From: Massilia sp. PAMC28688
GTDB lineage: Bacteria; Pseudomonadota; Gammaproteobacteria; Burkholderiales; Burkholderiaceae_D
NCBI RefSeq assembly: GCF_019443445.1
Contig: NZ_CP080378.1
Coordinates: forward strand, 1,860,001 to 1,924,000
DNA: 64,000 bases
Direction: 5' to 3'
The position numbers and the translations under genes were made by a program. This document shows positions 17,439 to 28,103 of the stretch, in pieces; within the stretch, counting starts at the first letter, position 1, and each line of letters begins with the position of its first letter. Under the pieces are notes generated by a model. The model was not told where the DNA came from, ran no database searches, and saw nothing but the letters and a program-made list of their open reading frames with translations.

Positions 17439-17819
17439 ATGATGAAACGCATGACACTCATAAAATATCTGATTGCAGCGTGCGCCCTGCTGCCCCTCGC
17501 CTCCCAGGCGCAGGCAAGCCCCGCAAAACTGACTGTGGTCTCGGTGAAGTATCAGCTTGCCGAGCAGTCGTCCGACAAGATCAGCGATCTTTTGCTGGCA
17601 CCCGTAATGCGGGCACTGCAGGCACTGCCGGGCGTGAGCGGGGTCCGGGGCGATGCCACCCATGGAACGAGCAAGATTGACATCCTTTTCAAGGACGGGC
17701 CCACCCGGGCCGACCGCGTGCTCGTGGAAAATGAGCTCGACCGGCTGAAGCTGGCCCCGGGGCTGGGCGTGATCTCGCGCACTGTCGACCTGGCCGAAGA
17801 AAGCGCGAGCTTGCGTTGA
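17439..17819 (+). CDS. Small exported protein resembling an RND porter subdomain
   Basis: A 126-residue protein with a signal peptide (about 1-27, ending ASQAQAS). The mature part contains VSVKYQLAEQSSDKISDLLLAPVMRALQALPGVSGV then a Gly-rich turn, a beta strand (KIDILFKDG) and a helix. This order resembles the first porter subdomain (PN1) of HAE/CzcA-type RND efflux pumps, where a helix ends in ALxxLPGV before a strand with an acidic/Gly end. No transmembrane region or pump follows, so it is a free-standing periplasmic domain. Not a truncated pump: it has its own signal and stop. ATG at 17439, 17442 or 17454 are possible starts. Confidence 0.6.
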   Translation: MMKRMTLIKYLIAACALLPLASQAQASPAKLTVVSVKYQLAEQSSDKISDLLLAPVMRALQALPGVSGVRGDATHGTSKIDILFKDGPTRADRVLVENELDRLKLAPGLGVISRTVDLAEESASLR

Positions 17820-17893
17820 CGTAGCAACGACGGAAGGCGCTGGCAGGGTTAGCGGCAACTGGCCGTGGTCAGCGTCCGGACAGAACACCCGTG

Positions 17894-18259
17894 TTAATCG
17901 AAGGAGCTTGAACTGAAACGGCCGCTGGACGAGCTGCCAGATCCACCAGTGCCGGTCACTGCAATGTAGGTCACGCCCCCGATGGCCACCATCGTGGCAA
18001 AGGTCATTACGCCGGCCAGGGCGCTGAGAAAGCAGAGCAGGCCCTTAAGCCAGGGTGTCGCTGCCCATAGCGGGGCAATACTGGCGTAGCGGTAACCGCA
18101 GCCACCGGCGCCCAGCAACATGGACGCGCCAAACACCAGCTGCAAATCGGGGTTATCGATGAAATAGAACCAGGCAAAAGTCGCACACGCCAGCAGCAGG
18201 CACACCGCGGCAACCTTTTTGTACAGCTTGCGCAACGCCAGTTTGGTTTCGGGCGCCAT
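17894..18259 (-). CDS. Small membrane protein with Ser/Gly-rich tail, unknown function
   Basis: A 121-residue protein with four hydrophobic segments in two pairs (residues about 14-55 and 60-105) and a C-terminal tail rich in Gly and Ser (GGSGSSSSGRFSSSS). I do not recognise the family. The start at 18259 is chosen because a very strong ribosome site, AGGAGGGGAG, sits just upstream; earlier in-frame ATGs run into the ATP synthase terminator. It is the next gene after the atp operon on the same strand, separated by that terminator. Confidence 0.65.
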   Translation of the reverse strand: MAPETKLALRKLYKKVAAVCLLLACATFAWFYFIDNPDLQLVFGASMLLGAGGCGYRYASIAPLWAATPWLKGLLCFLSALAGVMTFATMVAIGGVTYIAVTGTGGSGSSSSGRFSSSSFD

Positions 18260-18298
18260 CGCTCCCCTCCTCTTGTTCACGATCATAGAAGGCAAAAG

Positions 18299-18322
18299 AA
18301 AAGGCAGCCTCGGCTGCCTTTT
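18299..18322 (-). terminator. Rho-independent terminator of the atp operon
   Basis: AAAAGGCAGCC (18299-18309) pairs with GGCTGCCTTTT (18312-18322) around a 2-base centre. The stem ends in runs of A and T on both strands, so it can work in either direction. It lies 21 bases past the atpC stop. Confidence 0.88.
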
Positions 18323-18343
18323 CTGTCCCTGCACAAGCAAATC

Positions 18344-18763
18344 TTACTTCTTGCGCAGACGGGCGATGGCTTGCAACTGGGCGATTGCCACGGCCATTTC
18401 GGCCTGGGCGCGCGCGTAGTCGATCTTCGACTCCTTGTTGACCATCGTCTCTTCGGCCAGTTTCTTGGCAGCCAATGCTTTCGCTTCGTCCAGATCGCCA
18501 CCGCGGATTGCGGTGTCGGCCAGGACCGTCACGCCGTTCGGCTGTACTTCAAGGATGCCGCCGGCAACGAAGACAAATTCTTCTTCGCTCTGGCCAACCA
18601 CCTTGATGCGTACCGCACCCGGCTTGATGCGCGTGATCAAGGGGGTGTGCATGGGGTAGATACCCAGCTCACCCGCTTCACCCGGCAACGCGACGAATTC
18701 AGCTTCGCCCGAAAAGATGCTCGATTCGGCCGATACTACGTCAACGTGAAATGTGTTTGCCAT
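18344..18763 (-). CDS. atpC: F1Fo ATP synthase epsilon subunit
   Basis: A 139-residue protein with the beta-sandwich N-terminal domain ([38 protein letters not shown]) and a C-terminal helical hairpin ending AIARLRKK. It belongs to the F1 central stalk and can inhibit ATP hydrolysis. Last gene of the operon, 17 bases after atpD. Confidence 0.96.
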   Translation of the reverse strand: MANTFHVDVVSAESSIFSGEAEFVALPGEAGELGIYPMHTPLITRIKPGAVRIKVVGQSEEEFVFVAGGILEVQPNGVTVLADTAIRGGDLDEAKALAAKKLAEETMVNKESKIDYARAQAEMAVAIAQLQAIARLRKK

Positions 18764-18780
18764 AAGTGTCCTATCGGCTC

Positions 18781-20202
<1,422 letters not shown>

Positions 20203-20211
20203 CTAAATGGG

Positions 20212-21087
20212 TTAGACCGCTGCCGCACCGGCGACGATCTCGGAGAGTTCTTTGGTAATCGCAGCCTGGCGCGTCTTGTTGTAGACCAGCTTCAGTTCGC
20301 CAATGACGTTACCGGCGTTGTCGCTGGCCGACTTCATGGCCACCATCCGTGCCGACTGCTCGGACGCGATGTTTTCGGCAACCGCCTGGTACACCAGCGC
20401 CTCCACGTAACGCACCAGCAGTTCATCGATGACGGTTTGCGCTTCCGGCTCGTAGATGTAATCCCATGCGTGATTACCCTTGTCGGCCGTCAGGCGGTCA
20501 GCCGACAGTGGCAGCAGCTGCTCCACGACCGGCTCTTGCTTCATCGTATTGACGAACTTGGTGTAGCTGATGTAAACCGCGTCGAGCTTGCCTTCCAGGT
20601 ACGCGTCGAGCATGACCTTGACCGGTCCGATCAACTTGTCCAGGTGCGGGGTGTCGCCAATCTGGACTGCGTGCGACACAACGCGGACACCCACCCGATT
20701 CAAAAACCCCAAACCCTTGTTGCCAATGGCAACCGCTTCAATTTTGTTGCCGTCTGTTTCCAGCTGGCGCGACTTTTGCGTCACCATGCGCAGCACATTG
20801 GTATTCATGCCGCCGCACAGACCCTTGTCGGTCGTGACGACGATGAAGCCAACGGACTTCGCCTGCACCGTCTTGGCCTGGGCCATGAACGGGTGCGTGT
20901 ATTCCGGATTCGCGGTGGCCAGATTGGAGGTGATGTTACGAATCTTTTCACTGTAGGGACGGGCAGTCCGCATGCGTTCCTGCGCCTTGCGCATTTTCGA
21001 TGCGGCGACCATTTCCATCGCCTTGGTGATCTTCTTCGTATTTTCTACGCTCTTGATCTTGCCACGAATCTCTTTGCTTGATGCCAT
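20212..21087 (-). CDS. atpG: F1Fo ATP synthase gamma subunit
   Basis: The 291-residue rotor shaft of F1. The N-terminal helix carries [25 protein letters not shown] and the C-terminal helix ends with [17 protein letters not shown], the two coiled-coil strands that turn inside the alpha3-beta3 ring. TTDKGLCGG is the conserved mid-protein motif. Located 30 bases before atpD. Confidence 0.98.
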   Translation of the reverse strand: MASSKEIRGKIKSVENTKKITKAMEMVAASKMRKAQERMRTARPYSEKIRNITSNLATANPEYTHPFMAQAKTVQAKSVGFIVVTTDKGLCGGMNTNVLRMVTQKSRQLETDGNKIEAVAIGNKGLGFLNRVGVRVVSHAVQIGDTPHLDKLIGPVKVMLDAYLEGKLDAVYISYTKFVNTMKQEPVVEQLLPLSADRLTADKGNHAWDYIYEPEAQTVIDELLVRYVEALVYQAVAENIASEQSARMVAMKSASDNAGNVIGELKLVYNKTRQAAITKELSEIVAGAAAV

Positions 21088-21140
21088 GAGTCCTTACTCC
21101 TTATGCGCTGTCGGGCACCGGTAAAGGTGCCCTATCACAA

Positions 21141-22682
21141 TTAATATGCGCCGGATTTCTTGAAGTCAGCAATGGCTGCGGACATGGCGGCTTCGCCTTC
21201 CTTGTCCAGCTGCTTGGTGTCTTCAATCTTGGACAGCAGGGCAGCGTGCTTGCTCTTCATGTGGCCATGCAGGCCGGCTTCGAACGCCAGGACCTTCTTG
21301 ACTTCGATATCGTCGAAGTAACCCTTGTTCACTGCGAACAGCGACACGGCCATCAGCGAGATCGACAGTGGCGAGTACTGGGCCTGCTTGAGCAGTTCAG
21401 TCACGCGGGCACCGCGGTCGAGCTGCTTGCGGGTCGACTCGTCCAGGTCCGATGCGAACTGCGCAAAAGCGGCCAGTTCACGGTACTGGGCCAGGTCGGT
21501 ACGGATACCGCCGGACAGGTTTTTGATGACCTTGGTCTGGGCGGCGCCACCGACGCGCGACACCGAAATACCGGCGTTAATCGCAGGACGGATACCCGAG
21601 TTGAACAGCGAGGTGTCCAGGAAGATCTGACCGTCGGTAATCGAAATCACGTTGGTTGGCACGAAAGCGGACACGTCGCCAGCCTGGGTTTCAATGATCG
21701 GCAGGGCGGTCAGCGAACCGGTCTTGCCGGTCACGGCGCCGTTGGTGAAGGCCGACACGTAGTCTTCGTTCACACGGGCTGCGCGCTCGAGCAGGCGGCT
21801 GTGGAGGTAGAACACGTCGCCTGGGTACGCTTCGCGGCCTGGTGGGCGGCGCAGCAGCAGCGAAATCTGGCGGTAGGCAACTGCCTGCTTGGACAGATCG
21901 TCGTAGACGATCAGTGCGTCTTCGCCGCGGTCACGGAAGTATTCGCCCATGGCGCAACCGGAATAGGCCGAGATGTACTGCATGGCGGCCGATTCGGAAG
22001 CCGAGGCGGCAACCACGATGGTGTATTCCATGGCGCCGTGCGTTTCGAGCGAGCGCACGATGTTCTTGATGGTCGATGCCTTCTGGCCGATCGCGACGTA
22101 GATACACGTCATGTTCTGGCCCTTCTGGTTGATGATGGCATCGATCGCGACAGCCGACTTACCGGTCTGGCGGTCGCCAATGATCAGCTCGCGCTGGCCA
22201 CGGCCGATAGGTACCATCGAGTCGATCGACTTCAGGCCCGTCTGCATTGGCTGCGACACGGACTGGCGGGCAATCACGCCTGGCGCGATCTTTTCGATCG
22301 GGGTCGACATGGTGGTGTTGACCGGGCCCTTGCCATCGATAGGCTGGCCGAGGGCGTTGACCACGCGGCCGCGCAGTTCAGGACCGACCGGCACTTCCAG
22401 GATGCGGCCGGTGCACTTGACCACGTCGCCTTCCGAAATGTGCTCGTAAGCACCCAGAATCACGGCGCCGACGGAGTCGCGCTCGAGGTTCATGGCCAGG
22501 CCGAAAGTATTGCCTGGGAATTCCAGCATCTCGCCCTGCATCACGTCCGACAGGCCATGGATACGGCAGATACCGTCGGCTACGGAGACTACCGTGCCCT
22601 GATTGCGAATGTCAGCCGAACCTTCGAGGCCTTGGATCCGGCTTTTGATCAGTTCGCTGATTTCAGATGAATTAAGTTGCAT
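21141..22682 (-). CDS. atpA: F1Fo ATP synthase alpha subunit
   Basis: The 513-residue non-catalytic nucleotide-binding F1 subunit. P-loop [10 protein letters not shown], arginine-finger region [16 protein letters not shown], and the family N-terminus [16 protein letters not shown] are all present. Standard length. Confidence 0.98.
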   Translation of the reverse strand: MQLNSSEISELIKSRIQGLEGSADIRNQGTVVSVADGICRIHGLSDVMQGEMLEFPGNTFGLAMNLERDSVGAVILGAYEHISEGDVVKCTGRILEVPVGPELRGRVVNALGQPIDGKGPVNTTMSTPIEKIAPGVIARQSVSQPMQTGLKSIDSMVPIGRGQRELIIGDRQTGKSAVAIDAIINQKGQNMTCIYVAIGQKASTIKNIVRSLETHGAMEYTIVVAASASESAAMQYISAYSGCAMGEYFRDRGEDALIVYDDLSKQAVAYRQISLLLRRPPGREAYPGDVFYLHSRLLERAARVNEDYVSAFTNGAVTGKTGSLTALPIIETQAGDVSAFVPTNVISITDGQIFLDTSLFNSGIRPAINAGISVSRVGGAAQTKVIKNLSGGIRTDLAQYRELAAFAQFASDLDESTRKQLDRGARVTELLKQAQYSPLSISLMAVSLFAVNKGYFDDIEVKKVLAFEAGLHGHMKSKHAALLSKIEDTKQLDKEGEAAMSAAIADFKKSGAY

Positions 22683-22769
22683 GCTAACTCCTAATAGTTT
22701 CTTGATGCGTGAGCAAGGGCGTCAGGCGCCGGCGAGCCATGCGTGTCTACGACGGGTCTATAACGTCTG

Positions 22770-23303
22770 TTACGACGCCAGGGCGGCCTGCATCTGCTGC
22801 AGGCGGGCGCGGACCGAGGTGTCGAGCACTTCGTCGCCGACCACCACGCGCACACCGCCAATCAGGGCCGGATCGACCGTGACCGATGGGTTGAGCTTGC
22901 GGCCGAATTTCTTTTCCAGCGTAGCCACGAGGTCGGCAACCTGCTGCGACGAGATCTCGAACGCGCTCGTGATGTCGGCATCGGCTGCACCAGCGTCAGC
23001 GTTCTTGAGCATCTCGAACTGCGCGCCGATTTCCGGCAGCAGGGCAACGCGGCCATTCTGGACCAGCATGGCAACCAGGTTCTTCACTTCCGGGGTCACG
23101 TCCGCTTTGAGCATGGACATCAGCGTCTGGGCAACATCGTTGCCAACCACGTTCGGGTTGGCGGCGTATGCCAGCACATCAGGGTGGGCACCCAGCTGGG
23201 ACAGCTGGGAAACCACGTCGGCCCAGGCGTCCATGTTGCCTTGCTTGGCAACACGGAACAGCGCTTCGGCGTAAGGGCGGGCGACAGTTGCGAATTCGGC
23301 CAT
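22770..23303 (-). CDS. atpH: F1Fo ATP synthase delta subunit
   Basis: A 177-residue peripheral-stalk subunit connecting F1 to the b dimer. N-terminal [16 protein letters not shown] and C-terminal [25 protein letters not shown] are characteristic. It begins 2 bases after the atpF stop. Confidence 0.97.
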   Translation of the reverse strand: MAEFATVARPYAEALFRVAKQGNMDAWADVVSQLSQLGAHPDVLAYAANPNVVGNDVAQTLMSMLKADVTPEVKNLVAMLVQNGRVALLPEIGAQFEMLKNADAGAADADITSAFEISSQQVADLVATLEKKFGRKLNPSVTVDPALIGGVRVVVGDEVLDTSVRARLQQMQAALAS

Positions 23304-23305
23304 GA

Positions 23306-23776
23306 TTACAGCTCGACCGCAAGTTGCGACAGCATGTCGGCGTGGGCCGATGCGTTCACTTCGCGCTTGAGGATCTGCTCGGCGCCTTTGACAGCCAGCG
23401 CGGCTACCTGGGCACGCAGTTCTTCGCGGGCACTGGCCATGGCCTGCTCGGCGTCGGCGTGAGCCTGGGCACGGATGCGGGCCGCTTCCGATTCAGCAGT
23501 CTTCTTTGCTTCTTCGATGATCGATGCAGCGCGCTTGTCGGCGTCCACGATACGCTTTTGTACTTCGTCACGGGCCGTTGCCATTTCAGCATCGACACGC
23601 TTCATTGCTACTTCCAGCTCGGTCTTGCCACGATCGGCAGCGGCCAGGCCATTCGCGATCCTCTCGGCGCGCTCATCGAGCGCTTTCATCAGTGGAGGCC
23701 ACACGAATTTCATCGTGAAACCAGCCAGGATGAAGAAGACCACGAACTGTGCAAACAGGGTTGCGTTTAAGTTCAC
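23306..23776 (-). CDS. atpF: F1Fo ATP synthase b subunit
   Basis: A 156-residue stator subunit. One N-terminal membrane helix ([20 protein letters not shown]) is followed by a long charged coiled coil (about residues 30-140, rich in Ala, Glu and Arg) that dimerises. Standard length for a proteobacterial b subunit. Confidence 0.97.
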   Translation of the reverse strand: MNLNATLFAQFVVFFILAGFTMKFVWPPLMKALDERAERIANGLAAADRGKTELEVAMKRVDAEMATARDEVQKRIVDADKRAASIIEEAKKTAESEAARIRAQAHADAEQAMASAREELRAQVAALAVKGAEQILKREVNASAHADMLSQLAVEL

Positions 23777-23850
23777 GGTATTTTCCTTCTCACAAAAACG
23801 GATGCCGAACCCGGAAGGTTCGGCAATTCACAAGCAACGAAGTGCCGAAC

Positions 23851-24165
<315 letters not shown>

Positions 24166-24202
24166 CTACTACTACAGCTTGAACCTGGCCGATTGGCGCC
24201 GA

Positions 24203-25042
24203 TCAGTGGCCTTCATGCGCCTGGCCGATGTACACCAGCGTCAGCATCATGAAAATGAACGCCTGCAGGAACACGATCAGGATGTGGAAAATAGCCCAGA
24301 TCGAACCGGCAATCACGTGGCCGACGAAGCCGAACGTAGTTGCCATCGCACCCAACAAAGCGATCAACAGGAACAGCAGCTCGCCGGCAAACATGTTGCC
24401 GAACAGTCGCATGCCAAGCGAAACGGTTTTTGCTGCGTACTCGATAATGTTCAACAAGAGGTTGAACGGCGCCATATAAATGCCAAACGGCGCGGCGAAC
24501 AATTCGTGGATCCAGCCGCCAAGCCCTTTGATCTTGATACCGTAGTAGATCATCAGTGCGAATACGCCCAGGGCGATGCCAAGCGAACCATTGAGGTCAG
24601 CAGTAGGAACCACGCGGTGATACGGCAAAATATTGTCAACGCCCATCCATTTGAAAGCTTCGGAGAACAAATCAACGGGCAAGAAGTCCAGCGAATTCAT
24701 CAAGGCGACCCAGACAAACACGGTCAGCGCCAGAGGGGCGATGAAGCTGCGGTCACCGTGTACGATGGCCTTGGCCTGGTTATCGACCATCTCGAACAGC
24801 ATTTCCACTGCAGCCTGGAAACGGCCCGGGACGCCCGATGTGGCGCGGCGCGCTGCCGACCACATGATCAGGCAGCCCAGCACGCCCATGCTGATGGACC
24901 AGAACAGGGTGTCGAAGTTAATAATGGAAAAATCGACGACAGCGTCCTGATGCTTGTTCGAGAGGTGACCCAGGTGGTGCTTGATGTACTCTGATGCGGT
25001 CGGTGCGTGTGCTGCTGCGCCTTCTACGGTTGGACTCGTCAT
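24203..25042 (-). CDS. atpB: F1Fo ATP synthase a subunit
   Basis: A 279-residue membrane protein with five to six helices that carries the proton half-channels. The essential arginine lies in [16 protein letters not shown], and the later helix contains [20 protein letters not shown]-terminal residues 1-40 are soluble. One base separates it from atpI. Confidence 0.97.
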   Translation of the reverse strand: MTSPTVEGAAAHAPTASEYIKHHLGHLSNKHQDAVVDFSIINFDTLFWSISMGVLGCLIMWSAARRATSGVPGRFQAAVEMLFEMVDNQAKAIVHGDRSFIAPLALTVFVWVALMNSLDFLPVDLFSEAFKWMGVDNILPYHRVVPTADLNGSLGIALGVFALMIYYGIKIKGLGGWIHELFAAPFGIYMAPFNLLLNIIEYAAKTVSLGMRLFGNMFAGELLFLLIALLGAMATTFGFVGHVIAGSIWAIFHILIVFLQAFIFMMLTLVYIGQAHEGH

Positions 25043-25043
25043 G

Positions 25044-25382
25044 TCAGTGCCTAATTAATAAGAATATGTAACTTTTCAGCACCACGATGCAGCCGCCTAA
25101 AAAGGCGAGCCAGTTCAAATCGCGGTACAGCTTCACGGCGGCGAACAGCAGCGCCACCGTCATTGCAATCTTTACGAATTCCCAGATGAGAAACGACACA
25201 GCATTCGCGCCGCCCGGCCGCTTGGTGCCCAGGTACAGACGATATGCCATTAGCGCATTCGGTACCAGGCAGCAAAGGGCGCCAAGCAGTGCGGAAAACA
25301 TCGCAGGCAGGCCCCCCAGTAGCGCGGCGATGACGCCAGCAACGACTGTTGCGATCAATTGCAGGGAGACTAGGCGCAACAT
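25044..25382 (-). CDS. atpI: ATP synthase subunit I
   Basis: A 112-residue membrane protein with four helices ([31 protein letters not shown] region conserved). AtpI helps c-ring assembly and is the usual first gene of proteobacterial atp operons. The start at 25382 follows a GAAGAAGAAA purine tract. Confidence 0.9.
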   Translation of the reverse strand: MLRLVSLQLIATVVAGVIAALLGGLPAMFSALLGALCCLVPNALMAYRLYLGTKRPGGANAVSFLIWEFVKIAMTVALLFAAVKLYRDLNWLAFLGGCIVVLKSYIFLLIRH

Positions 25383-25449
25383 ATTTTCTTCTTCGCGCTT
25401 TGCCGTTTAAGTGCCGTGTTTCCGGGGTTTGAACTTGTGAATCAGCGGG

Positions 25450-25479
25450 ATTATAAGGCGATATACCGATGTGCGTCAA
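25450..25479 (-). promoter_or_regulatory. Promoter of the atp operon
   Basis: Minus strand: TTGACG (25479-25474), 18-base spacer, perfect TATAAT (25455-25450). The predicted start is about 60 bases before atpI. This is the best sigma-70 match in the region. Confidence 0.75.
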
Positions 25480-25630
25480 ACACTGCTGCACCGCAGAATC
25501 GCTTATTAGTATCCAAATACCACGCTTTTTTGGAGGTTCTGCACTAAAAGTGGGCGGGTAGTAGTTTTACTGTATTCCGATGCCCGTGGCGCTCGACGCT
25601 ATCTCCGCGGGCGTGAAGATAGCGTTTTTT
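25464..25630 (+). ncRNA. Possible small RNA antisense to the atp promoter region
   Basis: A plus-strand promoter-like pair, TTGAAC (25429-25434) and TATAAG (25452-25457) with 17-base spacing, faces a perfect Rho-independent terminator at 25596-25630, giving a predicted transcript of about 167 bases with no reading frame. The -10 overlaps the near-palindromic minus-strand TATAAT, so it may be a chance match. I recognise no known RNA family. Confidence 0.22.
25596..25630 (+). terminator. Terminator-like hairpin, plus orientation
   Basis: ACGCTATCT (25596-25604) pairs with AGATAGCGT (25617-25625), followed by T6 overlapping the stem end (25625-25630). The U tract is on the plus strand although both flanking genes are on the minus strand. 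Confidence 0.6.
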
Positions 25631-25649
25631 ACCGCGATTTCCGCCCCAG

Positions 25650-26531
25650 TCATGCGCGCAGCCGCGCCAGTACCCCGTCCAGCACATCGAGGTCGGCGAA
25701 ATCAATAATCATCTGACCGCGGCCCTTGGCACCCATTTTGAACAGCACCGGGGTGGCCAGCTTGTCGGACAGTTCTTCCTCCAGGCGCACGATGTCGCCG
25801 GGTTTTTCCTTCTGGCGCGAAGGCGTCTCGTCCTGCTCTTCCATGGCGCGGGTGACCAGCTTTTCCGTCTCGCGTACCGACAATCGCCTGGCCACCACCT
25901 GGTTAGCCAGCGTGATCTGGCTGGCCGCGTCCACGGCCAGGAGGGCGCGGGCGTGGCCCATGTCGATGTCGCCGGCCATGAGCATGGTCTGCACGGGGGC
26001 GGCGAGGTTGATGAGGCGCAGCAGGTTGGACACCGCGCTGCGCGAGCGCCCCACTGCTGTGGCGGCCTGCTCGTGGGTGAAGTTGAAGTCGCTGATCAGG
26101 CGCTGGATGCCCTGCGCTTCTTCCAGCGGATTCAAGTCTTCGCGCTGCATGTTTTCGATCAGCGCCATGGCGGCGGCGGACTGGTCGTCCACTTCGCGCA
26201 CCAGCACGGGAATCTGCTCCAGGCCGGCCAGCTGGGCGGCCCGGAAGCGGCGCTCGCCGGCGATGATTTCGTACTTGGCCGCGCCGGTCAGCTCGTCGCG
26301 GCCCACCGGACGTACCAGCACCGGCTGCATGATGCCCTGGCTCTTGATGGAGGCGGCCAGCTCGGCCAGGGCTCCCTCATCCATGCGCGTGCGCGGCTGG
26401 TACTTGCCGGCCTGGAGCTGGAATACCGGCAGCGACGACGGCGTGCCCGGATCGGCCTGGGGGGCCTCGCCATCGCCGCCCAGCAGTGCTTCGAGTCCGC
26501 GGCCAAGGCCCTTGAGTTTTTTGGTTGCCAT
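25650..26531 (-). CDS. parB: Chromosome partitioning protein ParB
   Basis: A 293-residue CTP-dependent DNA clamp that loads at parS. N-terminal KKLKGLGRGLEALLG is the ParA-contacting peptide; Box I/II is PVLVRPV and IIAGERRFRAAQLAGL (CTP-binding GERR); the helix-turn-helix is FTHEQAATAVGRSRSAVSNLLRL; residues about 240-293 form the dimer domain. Two parS-like sites lie 4 kb away between mnmG and the TSUP gene. Usual operon with parA. Confidence 0.97.
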   Translation of the reverse strand: MATKKLKGLGRGLEALLGGDGEAPQADPGTPSSLPVFQLQAGKYQPRTRMDEGALAELAASIKSQGIMQPVLVRPVGRDELTGAAKYEIIAGERRFRAAQLAGLEQIPVLVREVDDQSAAAMALIENMQREDLNPLEEAQGIQRLISDFNFTHEQAATAVGRSRSAVSNLLRLINLAAPVQTMLMAGDIDMGHARALLAVDAASQITLANQVVARRLSVRETEKLVTRAMEEQDETPSRQKEKPGDIVRLEEELSDKLATPVLFKMGAKGRGQMIIDFADLDVLDGVLARLRA

Positions 26532-26548
26532 GATTGAAGTCGTTCCGA

Positions 26549-27319
26549 TTACATTGTTTTGATTCGTTGAACCATCTCGGCGCCAAAGGCGATGTAAGCC
26601 TGCGCGCCCTTGGAGGCCGGGTCGAAGGTCACGCCGGGAATGCCGTAGGACGGCGCTTCGGCCAGGCGCACATTGCGCGGGATGATGGTCTTGAAGACCT
26701 TGTCGCCAAAGTGCTCTTCCAGCTGCGCCGACACCTGCTGCGACAGCGTCATGCGCGGGTCGAACATCACGCGCAGGAGGCCAATGATCTTGAGGTCGTG
26801 ATTAAGGTTGGCATGCACCTTCTTGATGGTGTTGACCAGGTCCGACAGGCCTTCAAGCGCGTAGTACTCGCACTGCATCGGGATGATCACGCCGTGCGCC
26901 GCGCACAGGCCATTGAGGGTGAGCATGGACAGCGCGGGCGGGCAGTCAATCAGGATGAAGTCGTACTCGCCGCTGACCTTGTCGAGCGCATCCTTGAGGC
27001 GGCGCTCGCGGTTATCGAGCTGCACCATTTCCACTTCGGCGCCGGCCAGTTCGCGATTCGATGGCAGCACGTCGAAGCGCCCTGCTTCCGAACGCTGGCG
27101 CGCGGCGCTCACATCGGCCTCGCCCAGCAGCACCTGGTAGATCGAACTCTTGAGCGACGCCTTGTCGATGCCCGCGCCCATGGTCGCGTTACCCTGGGGG
27201 TCCAGGTCCACCAGCAGCACACGCTGGTCCAGCCTGGCCAGGCCGGCCGACAGGTTGACACTGGTGGTGGTCTTGCCGACTCCGCCTTTTTGATTCGCAA
27301 CGCAAAATATCTTGGCCAT
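26549..27319 (-). CDS. parA: Chromosome partitioning ATPase ParA (Soj)
   Basis: A 256-residue deviant Walker ATPase. The motif VANQKGGVGKTTTSVNL carries both the signature and P-loop lysines; LLVDLDPQGNATMG and LIDCPPALSMLT complete the site. There is no N-terminal DNA-binding domain, so it is the chromosomal type that works by binding the nucleoid non-specifically and being stimulated by ParB. It starts 17 bases before parB; a phased octamer array lies upstream. Confidence 0.97.
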   Translation of the reverse strand: MAKIFCVANQKGGVGKTTTSVNLSAGLARLDQRVLLVDLDPQGNATMGAGIDKASLKSSIYQVLLGEADVSAARQRSEAGRFDVLPSNRELAGAEVEMVQLDNRERRLKDALDKVSGEYDFILIDCPPALSMLTLNGLCAAHGVIIPMQCEYYALEGLSDLVNTIKKVHANLNHDLKIIGLLRVMFDPRMTLSQQVSAQLEEHFGDKVFKTIIPRNVRLAEAPSYGIPGVTFDPASKGAQAYIAFGAEMVQRIKTM

Positions 27320-27372
27320 GTATCTTCTTATCGTTGACGCAACAGTTGTGCTAATGATGGCGCATGAACGCG

Positions 27373-27452
27373 GTTTATACCGTTTATACTATCAATATCG
27401 AATAGTCGATTTATATAGTATATATGGTATAAACTGTTTATACGGTTTATAT
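27373..27452. repeat. Phased GTTTATAC octamer array upstream of parA
   Basis: Copies of GTTTATAC: plus at 27373-27380, 27382-27389 and 27436-27443; reverse at 27427-27434; a variant GTTTATAT at 27445-27452. Within each cluster the copies start exactly 9 bases apart. The segment between is also AT-rich (TTTATATAGTATATATGG). It spans the rsmG stop and the region in front of parA, so an operator or bent promoter for parAB is likely. Confidence 0.6.
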
Positions 27453-28103
27453 GGTTTGTCGGGATTTCTGGATGAACACCAGATGGCGTTCCGCCTGCAG
27501 CCTGGGTACCTGGAGGGGCTGAAGAAGCCGCACTCGCCAGTCCTTTGGCAGCCGTTCCTGCTCCTCCGGCGGTGCTGTACCCTTGAGGGCGATGAATTCA
27601 CCGCCCTCGGCCAGGAGATGCCCCGACCAGTTCACAAAATCCGAGAGGTCGGCAAATGCGCGCGAAGTGATGACGTCAAACTTGTCACTCACCTGCAGCT
27701 GCTCCACGCGCATGGTGTACACCGTCACATTGGCCAGCCCCAGCTCTGCCTTCACCTGCGTGAGAAAGGCAGTCTTCTTGTGGACCGTGTCGATCATCGA
27801 CACTTTCATCTGTGGCCGTGCGATGGCCAAGACCATGCCGGGCAGTCCACCCCCTGCCCCTACATCGAGCACATTGGCGGCGCTGGCAAAAGCCGGTACC
27901 GCCGCCAGCGAGTCCAGAATGTGGTGCGTCATCATCTGCATGGGATCGCGCACCGAGGTCAGGTTGTAGACCGCATTCCACTTGAACAGCAGGGCCAGGT
28001 AGTCGAGCAGCTGCGCATGCTGCTGCTCGCTGATATCCAAACCCAGTTCCTTGACGCCGTCCGCAAGCACTGCCGACAGGGCTGGCCGGTCAAAATACTT
28101 CAT
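27447..28103 (-). CDS. rsmG: 16S rRNA (guanine(527)-N7)-methyltransferase
   Basis: A 218-residue SAM-dependent enzyme (formerly GidB) methylating G527 of 16S rRNA. The SAM site is [18 protein letters not shown], followed by [13 protein letters not shown]. Its ATG overlaps the mnmG stop (ATGA), so the two are co-translated. Loss of RsmG gives low-level streptomycin resistance in other bacteria. Confidence 0.96.
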   Translation of the reverse strand: MKYFDRPALSAVLADGVKELGLDISEQQHAQLLDYLALLFKWNAVYNLTSVRDPMQMMTHHILDSLAAVPAFASAANVLDVGAGGGLPGMVLAIARPQMKVSMIDTVHKKTAFLTQVKAELGLANVTVYTMRVEQLQVSDKFDVITSRAFADLSDFVNWSGHLLAEGGEFIALKGTAPPEEQERLPKDWRVRLLQPLQVPRLQAERHLVFIQKSRQTI

